A stretch of DNA of 64,000 bases, from contig UQFH01000001.1 in the NCBI GenBank assembly GCA_900540185.1, forward strand, positions 124,001 through 188,000, in the 5' to 3' direction. Below the pieces are notes generated by a model. The model worked only from the letters and a program-made list of their open reading frames with translations, made no database searches and was not told the origin of the DNA. The translations under genes and the position numbers were made by a program. The DNA is from an uncultured Eubacteriales bacterium. Lineage in GTDB: Bacteria > Bacillota > Clostridia > Tissierellales > Peptoniphilaceae. Below are positions 17,746 to 27,936 of this stretch, in pieces; within the stretch, counting starts at the first letter, position 1, and each line of letters starts with the position of its first letter.

Positions 17746-17774
17746 ATTATACCATAAAAAAATAATCAATGCAA
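17746..17774 (-). promoter_or_regulatory. rplY promoter
   Basis: TTGCAT, 17 bp, TATAAT on the reverse strand, beginning just before the stop of the peptidyl-prolyl isomerase gene; it allows rplY expression apart from the upstream operon. Confidence 0.7.
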
Positions 17775-17776
17775 TA

Positions 17777-18649
17777 CTATTTAGTCGTCAAATCTCGATA
17801 AATTTTAACTTTTGCATTACTTCTTATGTTATTCATATAGCGCTTAAAATTTACATCTATCAAAGTATTTTTCACGGCTTCTTTATGATTTTCATAGCCG
17901 CTGTTTATGTCAATTAGTTTTATTATATAGTAACCGTTTTTCGTTTCAACTATATCGCTCGTCTCGCCTTTTTCCAAAGATTGAATTGTAAGATCGAACT
18001 TCGGCTCCTTGTCCCCTATGTGATAATCATCGACAATTCCGCCATTTGACGCCGAAATCGGCTCCTCACTGTAAAGAGTTGCCAAAACATCCATCCCGAA
18101 ACTCAGAGGCAAAACATTTTCTTTCATCTTGTCCAAATCCTTCATAAATATGAATTGTACTCTATATGAATCATATTTTGCGGATTTATTTTGGTATTCA
18201 TTTCTCAAATTTTCATCAGTAAGCTCAAAATCTTCAGCAAATTTTTCCTTTAGCTTTTGAGTTTTGTATTTATTTAATAAATATTCATTTAAAACATCCT
18301 CATTTAAGCTCTTGTATTCAGAAAATTCCTTAAAAGCATTTTCATCTATTAATTCTTCAAGATAAGCTTTCCTGAACGTTTTAAATTCCGATTCATCAAC
18401 AGATAGATTTGCATTTTTAAATTCAATGTCCACAATTTTTCTGTCAACAAGTCCTTCAATTGCACTTTTTTCAGAAGATGAAAGTTTACTGTCACCAAGA
18501 GAAAGTTTTTCAAGTTCCTGTTTGTAAGGCTCATACTCCTCGTCCGTTATATACTCGCCGTTCACTGAGGCGACCACATCTTTCGGAGGTTTTGAGCATC
18601 CAAACATAAAAAACAGAACACATAATATTAAAAGATTATATTTTTTCAT
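17777..18649 (-). CDS. Parvulin-type peptidyl-prolyl isomerase lipoprotein (SurA/PrsA-like)
   Basis: Extracytoplasmic folding factor anchored by a lipid. 290 residues: signal peptide MKKYNLLILCVLFFMFGC with lipobox MFGC, an N-terminal SurA-like helical part, then a PpiC domain at about 165-265 (VQFIFMKDL; ASNGGIVDDYHIGDKEPKF; ETKNGYYIIKLID). The gene starts 8 nt after mfd behind GGGGGGAG and is the last gene of the long asnS-...-mfd run before rplY's own promoter. In Bacillus this interval holds fin/spoVT instead. Confidence 0.9.
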   Translation of the reverse strand: MKKYNLLILCVLFFMFGCSKPPKDVVASVNGEYITDEEYEPYKQELEKLSLGDSKLSSSEKSAIEGLVDRKIVDIEFKNANLSVDESEFKTFRKAYLEELIDENAFKEFSEYKSLNEDVLNEYLLNKYKTQKLKEKFAEDFELTDENLRNEYQNKSAKYDSYRVQFIFMKDLDKMKENVLPLSFGMDVLATLYSEEPISASNGGIVDDYHIGDKEPKFDLTIQSLEKGETSDIVETKNGYYIIKLIDINSGYENHKEAVKNTLIDVNFKRYMNNIRSNAKVKIYRDLTTK

Positions 18650-18657
18650 TCTCCCCC

Positions 18658-21600
18658 CTAAACTCCAAAAGCACTTTTAAAAAATTTATACACCGTATCA
18701 ATTGCATTGTCTTTAGTAGAAATTCTAATGATAGGCAATTTTGAATCAAATCTAAGTCCGTCCGGAAAGTCTTTAAGTAACTTTGTCATGTCAATCTCAT
18801 CAAGCATTTCCGGCGCATATTCCATCCTTATTATATTGTTATTTTCAATTATACTTTTTACAAAATGTTTACTTGCAATATTCTTTATGAGTCCGATGTT
18901 CATAAGGTTTATCAGCGCTTCCGGAATATCACCGAATCTGTCGATAATCTCATCTGCAAGCTCATCTTTTTCTTTGAATGTCTGAATGTCTGAAATGCGT
19001 CTATAAAGCTCCATCCTAATATATGTGTCCTCTATAAATCCTTCCGGGACCGCACTTTCAACCATAAAGTCAACCTTTGTGTTTAATGTTTCTCGCACAG
19101 GTTTTCCTTGTAATTCACCGATAGCATAATTTAAATATTTCATATAAAGTTCATATCCGACTTCCGCCATATGTCCCGACTGACTGAGACCCAAAACATT
19201 TCCGGCACCTCGAAGCTCGAGGTCTCGCATTGCAATCTTGTATCCGCTTCCAAAGTCGGTAAACTCCTTCATAGCCATAAGCCTTTTAATGGCTTTCTCT
19301 GAAATAGAGCGCGACTTGTCATAAGTAAAATATGCATAAGCAAGGCGATTGCTCCGCCCGACTCTTCCCCTTAACTGATATAGCGTCGAGAGTCCGAATC
19401 TGTCGGAGTTATAAACAATAAGTGTATTGACGTTCGGAAGATCCATTCCGGTTTCAATAATTGTTGACGTAATCAATACATCCGATTCTTTGTTTTCAAA
19501 TCTATAAAAAACATCTTCGAGTTCTCTTTCGGACATCTGACCATTTGCAATAAAAAATCTAGCTTCCGGAACAAGCTCCTCAAGTTTTCTCTTCATAACT
19601 TCCATGCTCTTTACATCGTTGTATAAAAAGAAAGTTTGCCCTCCACGATTTATTTCTTTTAAAATCGCACTTCTGATAATATTTTCACTGTATTCCAAAA
19701 CATAAGTCTGCACAGGTATTCTGTTGTGAGGCGGTTCTTCAATGACCGACATAGAGCGAATGCCCGAAAGACTCATGGAAAGAGTTCTAGGAATAGGAGT
19801 AGCGGAAAGCGTTAAAACATCGACGTCCTCCGCAAGCGATTTGATTCTCTCCTTGTGTTTTACCCCAAATCTTTGCTCCTCGTCGATTATTAATAGTCCC
19901 AAATCTTTGAACTTTACATCTTTAGATAAAAGTCTATGCGTCCCGATAATCATATCCACTTGACCAAGCGCAAGCTCTTTTACAGTTTTTGTAATTTCTT
20001 TTTTTGTTCTGAATCGACTGAGATTTCTGATTCGCACCGGAAAATTTTTAAATCTTTCTTCGGCAGTTTTTGTGTGCTGCTCCGCAAGAAGCGTTGTCGG
20101 TGTGAGCATTGCGACTTGTTTCCCATCCATTATAGCTTTAAAAGCTGCTCTAAGTGCAACTTCCGTCTTTCCATAACCGACGTCTCCCAAAAGAAGCCTG
20201 TCCATCGGCTTTTTCGATTCCATATCGCCTTTGATGTCGTCGATTGCCATGAGTTGCCCCTCGGTCTCGACATATTTGAAACTGTCTTCAAACTCGTGTT
20301 GCCATTCAGTGTCCTTGCTGAACTGAAAGCCCTCTTTTTTACTTCTCACAGCATAGAGCTCGATCAGTTCGCGAGCCATCTCATTTATCGCTTTTCTGGT
20401 TTTCTCTTTGGTCCTTTTCCACTGAATACTGTCCAAACCATAAATTCTTGGCTTTGCCCCCTCTTTCGAAGTGTATTTGTCAATCTGATTTATATTTTCG
20501 ACCGGTAGATAAAGTTTGTCCTTGTCCTTATATAAAATTTCAAGATAATCTTTTCTAACGCCTTTTATATCGAGAGTCTTAACTCCGTTGTATTCACCGA
20601 CCCCGTGGTCTTCATGAATTACATAGTCTCCGACATTTATATCCTGAATTCTCAAATTCGAAGCCGACTTGGATTTTTTTCTCTTCCCTCTTTTTTCGCC
20701 GAATCCGAAAATATTTAAATCCCCGAACACAACCAAATTTATACTTGGAAGCACAAAACCGTTTGCTATTGACTTCTTCGTAATGACAATATTATTTTTA
20801 TCACTGTCTTCATAAGTATAGGGAAAGCCGTGTTCCAAAAATCTCTCTTCAACAGCTTTTCTCTTTACGTCGTCACTCGCACTCAAATATATTTTATATT
20901 TTTCATTTTCATATTTTGAAATATCTTTAAAAATCTCATTGAAGTCGCGACCGTATTTTGGAACGCTTTTTATTTTTAGTTCAAAATCCAAAACATCATT
21001 TATCTTATCTGGAAGTCCCGAAACATAAAATGCCCGATTCTTTATTTCTTTAATCGCATCCGGCTCAAAAAGCCTGTCTCCATAAATATCCTCGTCCATA
21101 ATTTCATGGCTTAAATATAAATGGCTAAGCTCCATGTCCAAATACTCATAATAACTTAAAATCTCTTTCTTTGCTAAATCAGGATAAATAAAAAGAATAT
21201 TATAGTCCTTCGCCAAGTCATAAGTCCGAACTTTAAGCTCCTCCGGAAAATATGAAAACAAAATTTCACGTTCGCTCGAATATGAATCGTCTCGAAGTTT
21301 TTCTAAAATAATATCGAATTTTTTATAGTCCTCTCTATTTTCCTTTTTCTCCAAATCTTTTGAAATTCCGTCGATAATCGAATTTTTTGTATAATCGTCG
21401 ATTATAAGCTCTTCGCTAGGAAAAATTTCGACCTCGTCGATATATTCAGTCGAAAGTCTTGTGTCTGAATCAACCCGCCTTATCGTGTCGACCTCATCGT
21501 CAAAAAATTCAATTCTTATAAGTCCGTCTCCACAAATCGGAAAAATATCTACAATATCACCGCGAAGACTAAACTCGCCCCTCGAACTAACCTCCGGCTC

Positions 21601-22080
21601 CCTTTTAAACCCGCTTGAAATAAGCATTGAAATAAGTTCATCAAAATCAAATCGGTCGCCTTTTTTAATTTTTATAATTTTGTCTTTATAAAAATCTAAA
21701 TTTAGATTAAAGTCATAGAGGGTGAAAAGTGAAAGAGCAATCAGCTTTGTTTCGCCGTTTATCATTCTTTGAAAAACTGACATACGGTCCTTTTGAACCT
21801 TGTCGTCAATAACTTTTATTTCGTAATAAATCTTTTCTCTCGGGGGCATATAGTCGCAGACAACTTCGCTATCATCGCATCTGTCAACGAACTGTTTTGC
21901 CTCCGCTTCAGTTGGAAAGACAGCAAAAAAAGGCCTATCCTCCCCCGCTACAAGGGTTATAAGATAATCCAGGAATTCATCGCCGACACCGCTGATAAGT
22001 GCCGATTTTCCATCATTATATGCCCTCAAAAAACTTTCAAGAACAGGCTCTTTTTTTATTCTTTCCAATAATTTATCCAT
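18658..22080 (-). CDS. mfd: Transcription-repair coupling factor Mfd
   Basis: Removes RNA polymerase stalled at DNA lesions and recruits UvrA. 1140 residues: UvrB-like N-terminal module, CarD-like RNAP interaction domain near 490-560 (VGDYVIHEDHGVGEYNG), RecG-like helicase with Walker A GDVGYGKTEVA and DEEQ motif (IIDEEQRFG), TRCF C-terminal domain. It overlaps pth by 8 nt. Full length and undamaged. Confidence 0.98.
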   Translation of the reverse strand: MDKLLERIKKEPVLESFLRAYNDGKSALISGVGDEFLDYLITLVAGEDRPFFAVFPTEAEAKQFVDRCDDSEVVCDYMPPREKIYYEIKVIDDKVQKDRMSVFQRMINGETKLIALSLFTLYDFNLNLDFYKDKIIKIKKGDRFDFDELISMLISSGFKREPEVSSRGEFSLRGDIVDIFPICGDGLIRIEFFDDEVDTIRRVDSDTRLSTEYIDEVEIFPSEELIIDDYTKNSIIDGISKDLEKKENREDYKKFDIILEKLRDDSYSSEREILFSYFPEELKVRTYDLAKDYNILFIYPDLAKKEILSYYEYLDMELSHLYLSHEIMDEDIYGDRLFEPDAIKEIKNRAFYVSGLPDKINDVLDFELKIKSVPKYGRDFNEIFKDISKYENEKYKIYLSASDDVKRKAVEERFLEHGFPYTYEDSDKNNIVITKKSIANGFVLPSINLVVFGDLNIFGFGEKRGKRKKSKSASNLRIQDINVGDYVIHEDHGVGEYNGVKTLDIKGVRKDYLEILYKDKDKLYLPVENINQIDKYTSKEGAKPRIYGLDSIQWKRTKEKTRKAINEMARELIELYAVRSKKEGFQFSKDTEWQHEFEDSFKYVETEGQLMAIDDIKGDMESKKPMDRLLLGDVGYGKTEVALRAAFKAIMDGKQVAMLTPTTLLAEQHTKTAEERFKNFPVRIRNLSRFRTKKEITKTVKELALGQVDMIIGTHRLLSKDVKFKDLGLLIIDEEQRFGVKHKERIKSLAEDVDVLTLSATPIPRTLSMSLSGIRSMSVIEEPPHNRIPVQTYVLEYSENIIRSAILKEINRGGQTFFLYNDVKSMEVMKRKLEELVPEARFFIANGQMSERELEDVFYRFENKESDVLITSTIIETGMDLPNVNTLIVYNSDRFGLSTLYQLRGRVGRSNRLAYAYFTYDKSRSISEKAIKRLMAMKEFTDFGSGYKIAMRDLELRGAGNVLGLSQSGHMAEVGYELYMKYLNYAIGELQGKPVRETLNTKVDFMVESAVPEGFIEDTYIRMELYRRISDIQTFKEKDELADEIIDRFGDIPEALINLMNIGLIKNIASKHFVKSIIENNNIIRMEYAPEMLDEIDMTKLLKDFPDGLRFDSKLPIIRISTKDNAIDTVYKFFKSAFGV

Positions 22081-22651
22081 CTATTTCTATTTTCCCATTA
22101 TAATTATTCATCGCATTATCAATTCCAATGTCAAGAATTGCATCAAGTGAATTGACCGCTTTATTAACGAGAATATCAATTATTTCAGAATCTTTCTTCG
22201 GCGGCCTTGCAAGTACAAAATCCGCCAAATCGCAGTCTCTCATAAATTTTCCGACACCGAGTTTCACCTTTGTATAGTCATCGGATTTAAGATGATTATA
22301 AATCGACTTGAGTCCATTGTGTGTACCCTTACCGCCTTTTTTTCTTATGCGCAAAGTTCCAAGTTCAATCTCTATGTCGTCTACAACAACTATTAAATCT
22401 GACAAATCGAGTTTGTAAAAATTTAAAATCTCGGAAACCGAAACACCGCTTTCGTTCATATAAGTCATTGGTTTAACGAGAATTATTTTTTCACCCGAGT
22501 TATTAAATTCACCTATAAGAGCATTAAATTTTGCCTTGTCAATTGAAACTCTGTGTTTGTCCGCATAGTTGTCCAAAACCCAAAACCCCGCATTGTGTCT
22601 TGACAGCTCGTACTTTGCGCCCGGATTTCCAAGTCCAACAATAACTTTCAT
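22073..22651 (-). CDS. pth: Peptidyl-tRNA hydrolase
   Basis: Recycles tRNAs from peptidyl-tRNA that drops off ribosomes. 192 residues. MKVIVGLGNPGAKYELSRHNAGF contains the conserved asparagine and catalytic histidine; KPMTYMNESG and VDDIEIELG are intact. Starts within the prs stop (TAATG) and overlaps mfd. Pth-mfd adjacency is conserved in Firmicutes. Confidence 0.97.
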   Translation of the reverse strand: MKVIVGLGNPGAKYELSRHNAGFWVLDNYADKHRVSIDKAKFNALIGEFNNSGEKIILVKPMTYMNESGVSVSEILNFYKLDLSDLIVVVDDIEIELGTLRIRKKGGKGTHNGLKSIYNHLKSDDYTKVKLGVGKFMRDCDLADFVLARPPKKDSEIIDILVNKAVNSLDAILDIGIDNAMNNYNGKIEIDG

Positions 22652-23601
22652 TAGTCGAAGATTTTGCTGATTGATTCGTTGTTTGAGATAATCGTAAGTG
22701 CTTTTGCAAACATTTCTGCAACAGATACGACTTTAATCTTATCTCTGATTTCAGGAAGATCAGGAAGTGGAATTGAGTCGGTGATAACAAATTCTTTTAA
22801 ATCACTGTCGAGAAGTCTTTCAATTGCAGGACCTGATAAAACACCGTGGGTAGCGCATCCATAAACTTCCTTTGCGCCCATTTCTTTCAAAGTTTTTGCA
22901 GCTTGACAAATTGTTCCTGCTGTATCAATGATGTCGTCGACCAAAATACAAGTCTTTCCTTCGATATCTCCGATAACATTCATGACTTCGGAAACATTCG
23001 GTCTCGGTCTTCTCTTTTCAATGATTGCAATCGGTAAATTCAATTTGTTTGCAAAATTTCTTGCTCTCGTAACTCCTCCCAGGTCAGGGCTTACAACTGT
23101 TGAATTTTCATCAATTTTGTCTTTGAAATATTCAGCCAAAACAGGAATTGCTGATAAATGGTCCACAGGAATATCAAAATAACCTTGAATTTGTCCCGCA
23201 TGAAGATCCATTGTAACAACTCTGTCTGCACCGGCTTTTTCTAAAAGGTTTGCGACAAGTTTTGCTGTGATAGGTTCACGTGCACGAGTTTTTCTATCTT
23301 GTCTTGCATATCCGTAGTACGGAATAACTGCGTTAATTCTGCCTGCGCTTGCTCTCTTACATGCGTCAATCAAAATCAAAGTTTCCATCAAATTGTCATT
23401 TACAGGGCTGTGTGTCGGTTGAATAATAAATACGTCGCATCCACGAACTGTTTCGTTGATTTCAACATTTATTTCTCCATCCGAAAAAGTTGTTACATCG
23501 CAGTCGAGTAAATCGATTCCCATTTTTTCACAAATGTCCTTAGCTAATTTTCTGTTTGCATTTCCTGTAATTACCTTGATACCTTTAAAAAAACCCATCA
23601 T
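22651..23601 (-). CDS. prs: Ribose-phosphate pyrophosphokinase
   Basis: Makes PRPP from ribose-5-phosphate and ATP for nucleotide, His and Trp synthesis. About 316 residues, standard. Conserved ribose-phosphate loop CILVDDIIDTAGTI, YYGYARQDRK and VVSPDLGGVTRAR are visible. Start ATG 23601 overlaps the glmU TAA (TAATG) with AGGAGG 7 nt upstream; a longer open frame to 23640 lies inside glmU. Confidence 0.96.
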   Translation of the reverse strand: MMGFFKGIKVITGNANRKLAKDICEKMGIDLLDCDVTTFSDGEINVEINETVRGCDVFIIQPTHSPVNDNLMETLILIDACKRASAGRINAVIPYYGYARQDRKTRAREPITAKLVANLLEKAGADRVVTMDLHAGQIQGYFDIPVDHLSAIPVLAEYFKDKIDENSTVVSPDLGGVTRARNFANKLNLPIAIIEKRRPRPNVSEVMNVIGDIEGKTCILVDDIIDTAGTICQAAKTLKEMGAKEVYGCATHGVLSGPAIERLLDSDLKEFVITDSIPLPDLPEIRDKIKVVSVAEMFAKALTIISNNESISKIFD

Positions 23602-25007
23602 TAAAAATCCTCCTTGTGAAGTCCCTTTTTCTTCACCCATTCTTTAATATTTTTCTGCTCACTTCTCTCTATAGCAAGCTCATCCTCTTCCACAGGCTTT
23701 GTGATAGTTGAGCCCGCAGCAACAAATCCGTTGTTCGAAACTTCCACAGGCGCAACCAAATTTACATTTGAGCCTATAAAAGCATTGTCTCCTACAACGG
23801 TTCTGTGTTTATGTTTTCCATCATAATTGCAGAATATAACTCCGCAGCTTATGTTAACACCTTTCCCAACATCGGCGTCGCCGATATATGCCAAATGTCC
23901 GGCCTTTGTATTTTCACCCAAAATGGAATTTTTTACCTCTACAAAATTTCCGACTTTGACCCCGTCCTTTATAACCGAATTCGGTCTTATCCTTGAATAT
24001 GGTCCATACGAAACTGCGTTTCCGACAACTGAATCCTCTGCAACTGTATTAATAATATGACAATCTTTTCCAATTTTCATATTTTTTAAAGTCGACGATT
24101 CAATAACCGTGCCGGACTCTATTACAGTTTCCCCGTAAATTTTACATTCTCCGAAAATTTCAACGTCCTGTTCAATTTGAACATCCGGAGAAATCATCGT
24201 GAGTTCAGGATTGTGAATCATAACCCCCGAGAGCATTCTCTTTCTGTTTTCCCGCTTCATCAAAGCTCTTTCACAGAAATACAAATCCTCTCTGTCGTTT
24301 ACGCCGAGAATTATGTCCGTGTCTTCCGTGACATACGCACTCACTTTCATGCCCATTTCTTTGGCATATTTTATCGTGTCCGTTATCATATATTCTTTTT
24401 TTAGATTATTGTCGTTTATAAGGTCGATTGTTTTTAAAAATGCCTTACCGCTGAAAAGATAAATTCCGGAGTTTACCTCATTTGTATAAGTCTTGTTCGG
24501 ATCCAGCTCCTTCTTTTCAACAATTGCACTGAACTCTCCGTCCTCTCTGACAATTCTTCCATAATCTTTAGGGTCGTCCAAAATTGCGGAAAGAACTGTT
24601 ATGTCCGACTTTTCTTCATTGTGAAATTTAGTAAATTCTTCTATAACTTTTGCATCTATAAGAGGCGTGTCTCCATACAAAACCATCAAAGAGTCTTCCT
24701 CTTTTATAAAATCTTTTGCAAGTTTTACTGCATATCCGGTTCCATACGGCTTTCCTTCGCCGAGCTCTTGTTTAACTATTTTAGAGCCCTTCGCTTCAAG
24801 AACCGGAGATGCTTCATCGATATTTTTTGTGCCGAGCACCGTTATGATTTCATCGAATCCCGCTTTTTTTACAGAGTCGAAAACGTGCATAATAAGCGGT
24901 TTAAATAAAAGCATATGAAGCACTTTCGACTTTGACGATTTCATTCGCGAGCCTTCGCCGGCAGCTAATATAATTGCTTTTTTAATAATATCACATCCTA
25001 ATTGCAA
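23601..25007 (-). CDS. glmU: Bifunctional GlmU (GlcNAc-1-P uridyltransferase/GlcN-1-P acetyltransferase)
   Basis: Makes UDP-GlcNAc for peptidoglycan. N-terminal nucleotidyltransferase (AIILAAGEGSRMKS; GDTPLI; EVNSGIYLF) and C-terminal left-handed beta-helix with hexapeptide repeats ending in the acetyltransferase site (YIGDADVG; NYDGKHKHRTVVGD). About 468 residues if started at TTG 25007. No ATG or GTG is available in frame near the expected N-terminus; an ATT at 24989, six nt after an AGGA, is an alternative non-canonical start. It overlaps the YcxB-like gene. Confidence 0.95.
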   Translation of the reverse strand: MQLGCDIIKKAIILAAGEGSRMKSSKSKVLHMLLFKPLIMHVFDSVKKAGFDEIITVLGTKNIDEASPVLEAKGSKIVKQELGEGKPYGTGYAVKLAKDFIKEEDSLMVLYGDTPLIDAKVIEEFTKFHNEEKSDITVLSAILDDPKDYGRIVREDGEFSAIVEKKELDPNKTYTNEVNSGIYLFSGKAFLKTIDLINDNNLKKEYMITDTIKYAKEMGMKVSAYVTEDTDIILGVNDREDLYFCERALMKRENRKRMLSGVMIHNPELTMISPDVQIEQDVEIFGECKIYGETVIESGTVIESSTLKNMKIGKDCHIINTVAEDSVVGNAVSYGPYSRIRPNSVIKDGVKVGNFVEVKNSILGENTKAGHLAYIGDADVGKGVNISCGVIFCNYDGKHKHRTVVGDNAFIGSNVNLVAPVEVSNNGFVAAGSTITKPVEEDELAIERSEQKNIKEWVKKKGLHKEDF

Positions 25008-25521
25008 TTTGAATTTGGCGATCAAGAGCTTCCTTGAATCCTTCAAATTCTTCTTTTGTTTTAAAAGCATGTCTTGGAATTAGAAAATCAAATTCCTTGT
25101 CTTGAGATAAAATATAAATATAATCGTCCTCAACAGTATATTCGCTCATATTATCAAACAATACAACGAATCTGTTTTCACCTCGAAACGCTTCAAGTCC
25201 GCCTTCAATCTTGTCAATTTTGTATTCTCTCAAAAATGAACTGTCTGTGGCTGCTTTTGCCATAAAAGCTCTTTCAATCTTCTTTCTTATATTTTTCTTG
25301 AAAAGCTTCGGTATAAAATAAATCCAAACAGCCGAAATTGCTGCAGCCACAACAACATTTATCGGAATTATCGGTTTTGCAAGAAGGACAAGCAACATCG
25401 CAATAACCGGAAGAGTGAGTCTTTGCATCCAAAGACTCCTCTTAAATGATTTTCCTGTATAAACTCCTCTTAGCGCAACTTTTATATAGTCTTCAACTTC
25501 AGGTTTAATTATAATTGGCAT
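24991..25521 (-). CDS. YcxB-like membrane protein
   Basis: Unknown function. 176 residues: two adjacent TM helices at about 33-70 (LPVIAMLLVLLAK; VVVAAAISAVWIYFIP), then a cytoplasmic beta domain with the YcxB-type ending DFLIPRHAFKTKEEFEGFKE. Lies between leuS (7 nt) and glmU (overlap) in a tightly packed operon. It ends with TGA. The family call rests on the C-terminal pattern. Confidence 0.75.
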   Translation of the reverse strand: MPIIIKPEVEDYIKVALRGVYTGKSFKRSLWMQRLTLPVIAMLLVLLAKPIIPINVVVAAAISAVWIYFIPKLFKKNIRKKIERAFMAKAATDSSFLREYKIDKIEGGLEAFRGENRFVVLFDNMSEYTVEDDYIYILSQDKEFDFLIPRHAFKTKEEFEGFKEALDRQIQIAIRM

Positions 25522-25528
25522 ATTTCAC

Positions 25529-27928
25529 CTACTTAACAACAATGTTTAGAATTTTGTTCGGAACAAAAATCTTCTTTACAATTGTTTTGCCTTCTGTCTT
25601 TGCCTTAATATCATCGAGTGCAAATGCAAGTTCCAAAACCTTTTCTTCTTCCATATCTCTTTCAATATTTATTCTTTCAATAACTTTTCCGTTAATTTGA
25701 ACAGGAATTTCAATCGTTTGAAGAACTGTCAAAGCTTCGTCATATTGAGGCCATTCGCATTCGCAAATCATCTTGTCAAATCCCAATCTTTCATTCAATT
25801 CTTCAGTAATATGAGGTGCAACCGGATTTAAAAGAGTGAGAAGTATCTTGAATTCACATTTATTAATCTTTTCGGTCAAATAAATTTCATTTACAAGAGT
25901 CATTATTTGAGCGATTGCCGTGTTATATTTTAGAGTCAAGTAATCATTTGTGACTTTCTTGATCGTGATGTGAAAAATCGGTAGAAGTTCTTTTCTAATT
26001 TCATCCCCTTCAACAGTCACGTCCATTAGTCTTATAACCCTTTCAACGAACTTTCTAAGTTGTTTAGGTCCGTCGTCATTCCAAGGCGCGCTCTTTTCAT
26101 AGTCACCCAAGAACATTTCATAGAGTCTCAAAGCGTCAGCTCCGTATTCTTTTACATATTCATCCGGATTTCTGACATTTCCTCTGGACTTACTCATCTT
26201 TTCGCCGTTTTCACCCAAAATCATACCGTGTGAAGTTCTCTTCATATATGGTTCTTCGGTTGGAACAACTCCGATATCGTAAAGGAACTTGTGCCAGAAT
26301 CTGGAATATAGAAGGTGAAGTGTAGTGTGTTCCATTCCTCCGTTATACCAGTCGACCGGCAACCAATATTGAAGTTTTTTATAATCTGCCAGCGCTTCAT
26401 CGTTGTGCGGATCGCAGTATCTCAAATAATACCAACTTGAACCCGCCCAGTTCGGCATTGTGTCTGTTTCTCTCTTTCCCGGAACGCTTGGATCATCAGG
26501 GCATGTCGTATTTACAAATTCCGGAATTAGTGCAAGCGGACTTTCGCCCGAGTCTGTCGGCTCGTAGCTGTCGACGTGCGGTAGTGTGAGCGGTAAATCC
26601 TTTTCATTCATCGGAACCCACTTGTCTTCGCAATAAACCATCGGAATCGGTTCACCCCAATATCTTTGACGGCTGAAAACCCAGTCGCGGAGTTTAAAGT
26701 TGACCTTTTTGTCGCCAATTCCCATTTCTTGCAATTTATCGAGAATTTTTTCCTTGGCTTCAGCGACAGAAAGACCGTTGTATTCACCGCTGTTTACAAG
26801 TTCGCCTTCAGCTGTGTCGGTGTATGCTTCTTTTGAAACATCTCCGCCCTTAATAACTTCTACAATCGGCAAATCGAATTTCTTTGTAAATTCATAGTCT
26901 CTTGTATCGTGTGCAGGAACACTCATAATTGCTCCCGTTCCATACGTCATAAGAACATAGTCCGAAATGAAAATCGGAATTTCTTTATTTGTAAACGGAT
27001 TTATAGCTTTTACACCTTCAAGACAAACTCCCGTCTTGTCTTTATTGAGCTCTGCCCTTTCAAAATCACTCTTTCTTCTTGCCTCTTCTTGATATGCTTT
27101 AACTTCGTCTTTGTTTTTCAAATCCCATTTTTGAAGAAGTGGATGTTCCGGACTGAGGACCATATAAGTCGCACCGAAAATAGTGTCCGGTCTCGTTGTG
27201 TAAACCGTAACAGAGTCTCCATTTGTGGTTTTGAAATTGATTTCAGCACCATAGCTTCTTCCAATCCAATTTCTTTGTTGTGTTTTAACTTTTTCAATAT
27301 ATTGAACCGTGTCAAGTCCATCTACAAGTTTGTCTGCGTATTTGGTAATTGCAAGCATCCATTGATTTTTAACTTTGTGCTCAACTGTATGTCCACATCT
27401 TTCGCAGCAACCGTTTATAACTTCTTCGTTTGCAAGACCGATTTTGCAGTCAGGGCACCAGTTTATTGACATTTGTTCCTTGTATGCAAGCCCTTTCTTA
27501 TACATTTGAAGGAAAATCCATTGTGTCCACTTGTAATAACTCGGGTCGGTTGTATTAATTTCTCTGTTCCAACTGAAACTTATACCAAGACTTGTCAATT
27601 GGTGCTTAAAGGTTTCGATATTTTTCTTTGTTACAACTTCCGGGTCCATATGATTTTTTATAGCATATCTTTCCGTCGGAAGACCGAATGCGTCAAATCC
27701 TATTGGGAAAAGCACATTGTAACCTTGCATTCTCTTTAGTCTTGCAACGACGTCAAGAGCGGTATAGCTTCTTGGATGCCCGACGTGAAGTCCTTGTCCT
27801 GATGGATAAGGGAATTCAACGAGTAAATAATATTTCTTTTTGTCGTAATCTTCTTTGGCATCGAAAACATGAGTCTCTGCCCATTTATCTTGCCACTTTT
27901 TTTCTATTTGTTGATGATTATATTCCAT
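25529..27928 (-). CDS. leuS: Leucyl-tRNA synthetase
   Basis: Class Ia synthetase, 799 residues. HIGH-type motif in GLHVGHPRSYTALD, KMSKS motif in GEKMSKSRGNV, and a CP1 editing domain between them with the TTRPDTIFG threonine-rich motif. Zinc-binding cysteines are visible in CPDC...CERCGH. Starts 8 nt after asnS, so it should be co-transcribed under the asnS T-box. It has no leucine T-box of its own. Confidence 0.98.
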   Translation of the reverse strand: MEYNHQQIEKKWQDKWAETHVFDAKEDYDKKKYYLLVEFPYPSGQGLHVGHPRSYTALDVVARLKRMQGYNVLFPIGFDAFGLPTERYAIKNHMDPEVVTKKNIETFKHQLTSLGISFSWNREINTTDPSYYKWTQWIFLQMYKKGLAYKEQMSINWCPDCKIGLANEEVINGCCERCGHTVEHKVKNQWMLAITKYADKLVDGLDTVQYIEKVKTQQRNWIGRSYGAEINFKTTNGDSVTVYTTRPDTIFGATYMVLSPEHPLLQKWDLKNKDEVKAYQEEARRKSDFERAELNKDKTGVCLEGVKAINPFTNKEIPIFISDYVLMTYGTGAIMSVPAHDTRDYEFTKKFDLPIVEVIKGGDVSKEAYTDTAEGELVNSGEYNGLSVAEAKEKILDKLQEMGIGDKKVNFKLRDWVFSRQRYWGEPIPMVYCEDKWVPMNEKDLPLTLPHVDSYEPTDSGESPLALIPEFVNTTCPDDPSVPGKRETDTMPNWAGSSWYYLRYCDPHNDEALADYKKLQYWLPVDWYNGGMEHTTLHLLYSRFWHKFLYDIGVVPTEEPYMKRTSHGMILGENGEKMSKSRGNVRNPDEYVKEYGADALRLYEMFLGDYEKSAPWNDDGPKQLRKFVERVIRLMDVTVEGDEIRKELLPIFHITIKKVTNDYLTLKYNTAIAQIMTLVNEIYLTEKINKCEFKILLTLLNPVAPHITEELNERLGFDKMICECEWPQYDEALTVLQTIEIPVQINGKVIERINIERDMEEEKVLELAFALDDIKAKTEGKTIVKKIFVPNKILNIVVK

Positions 27929-27936
27929 AATAACTC

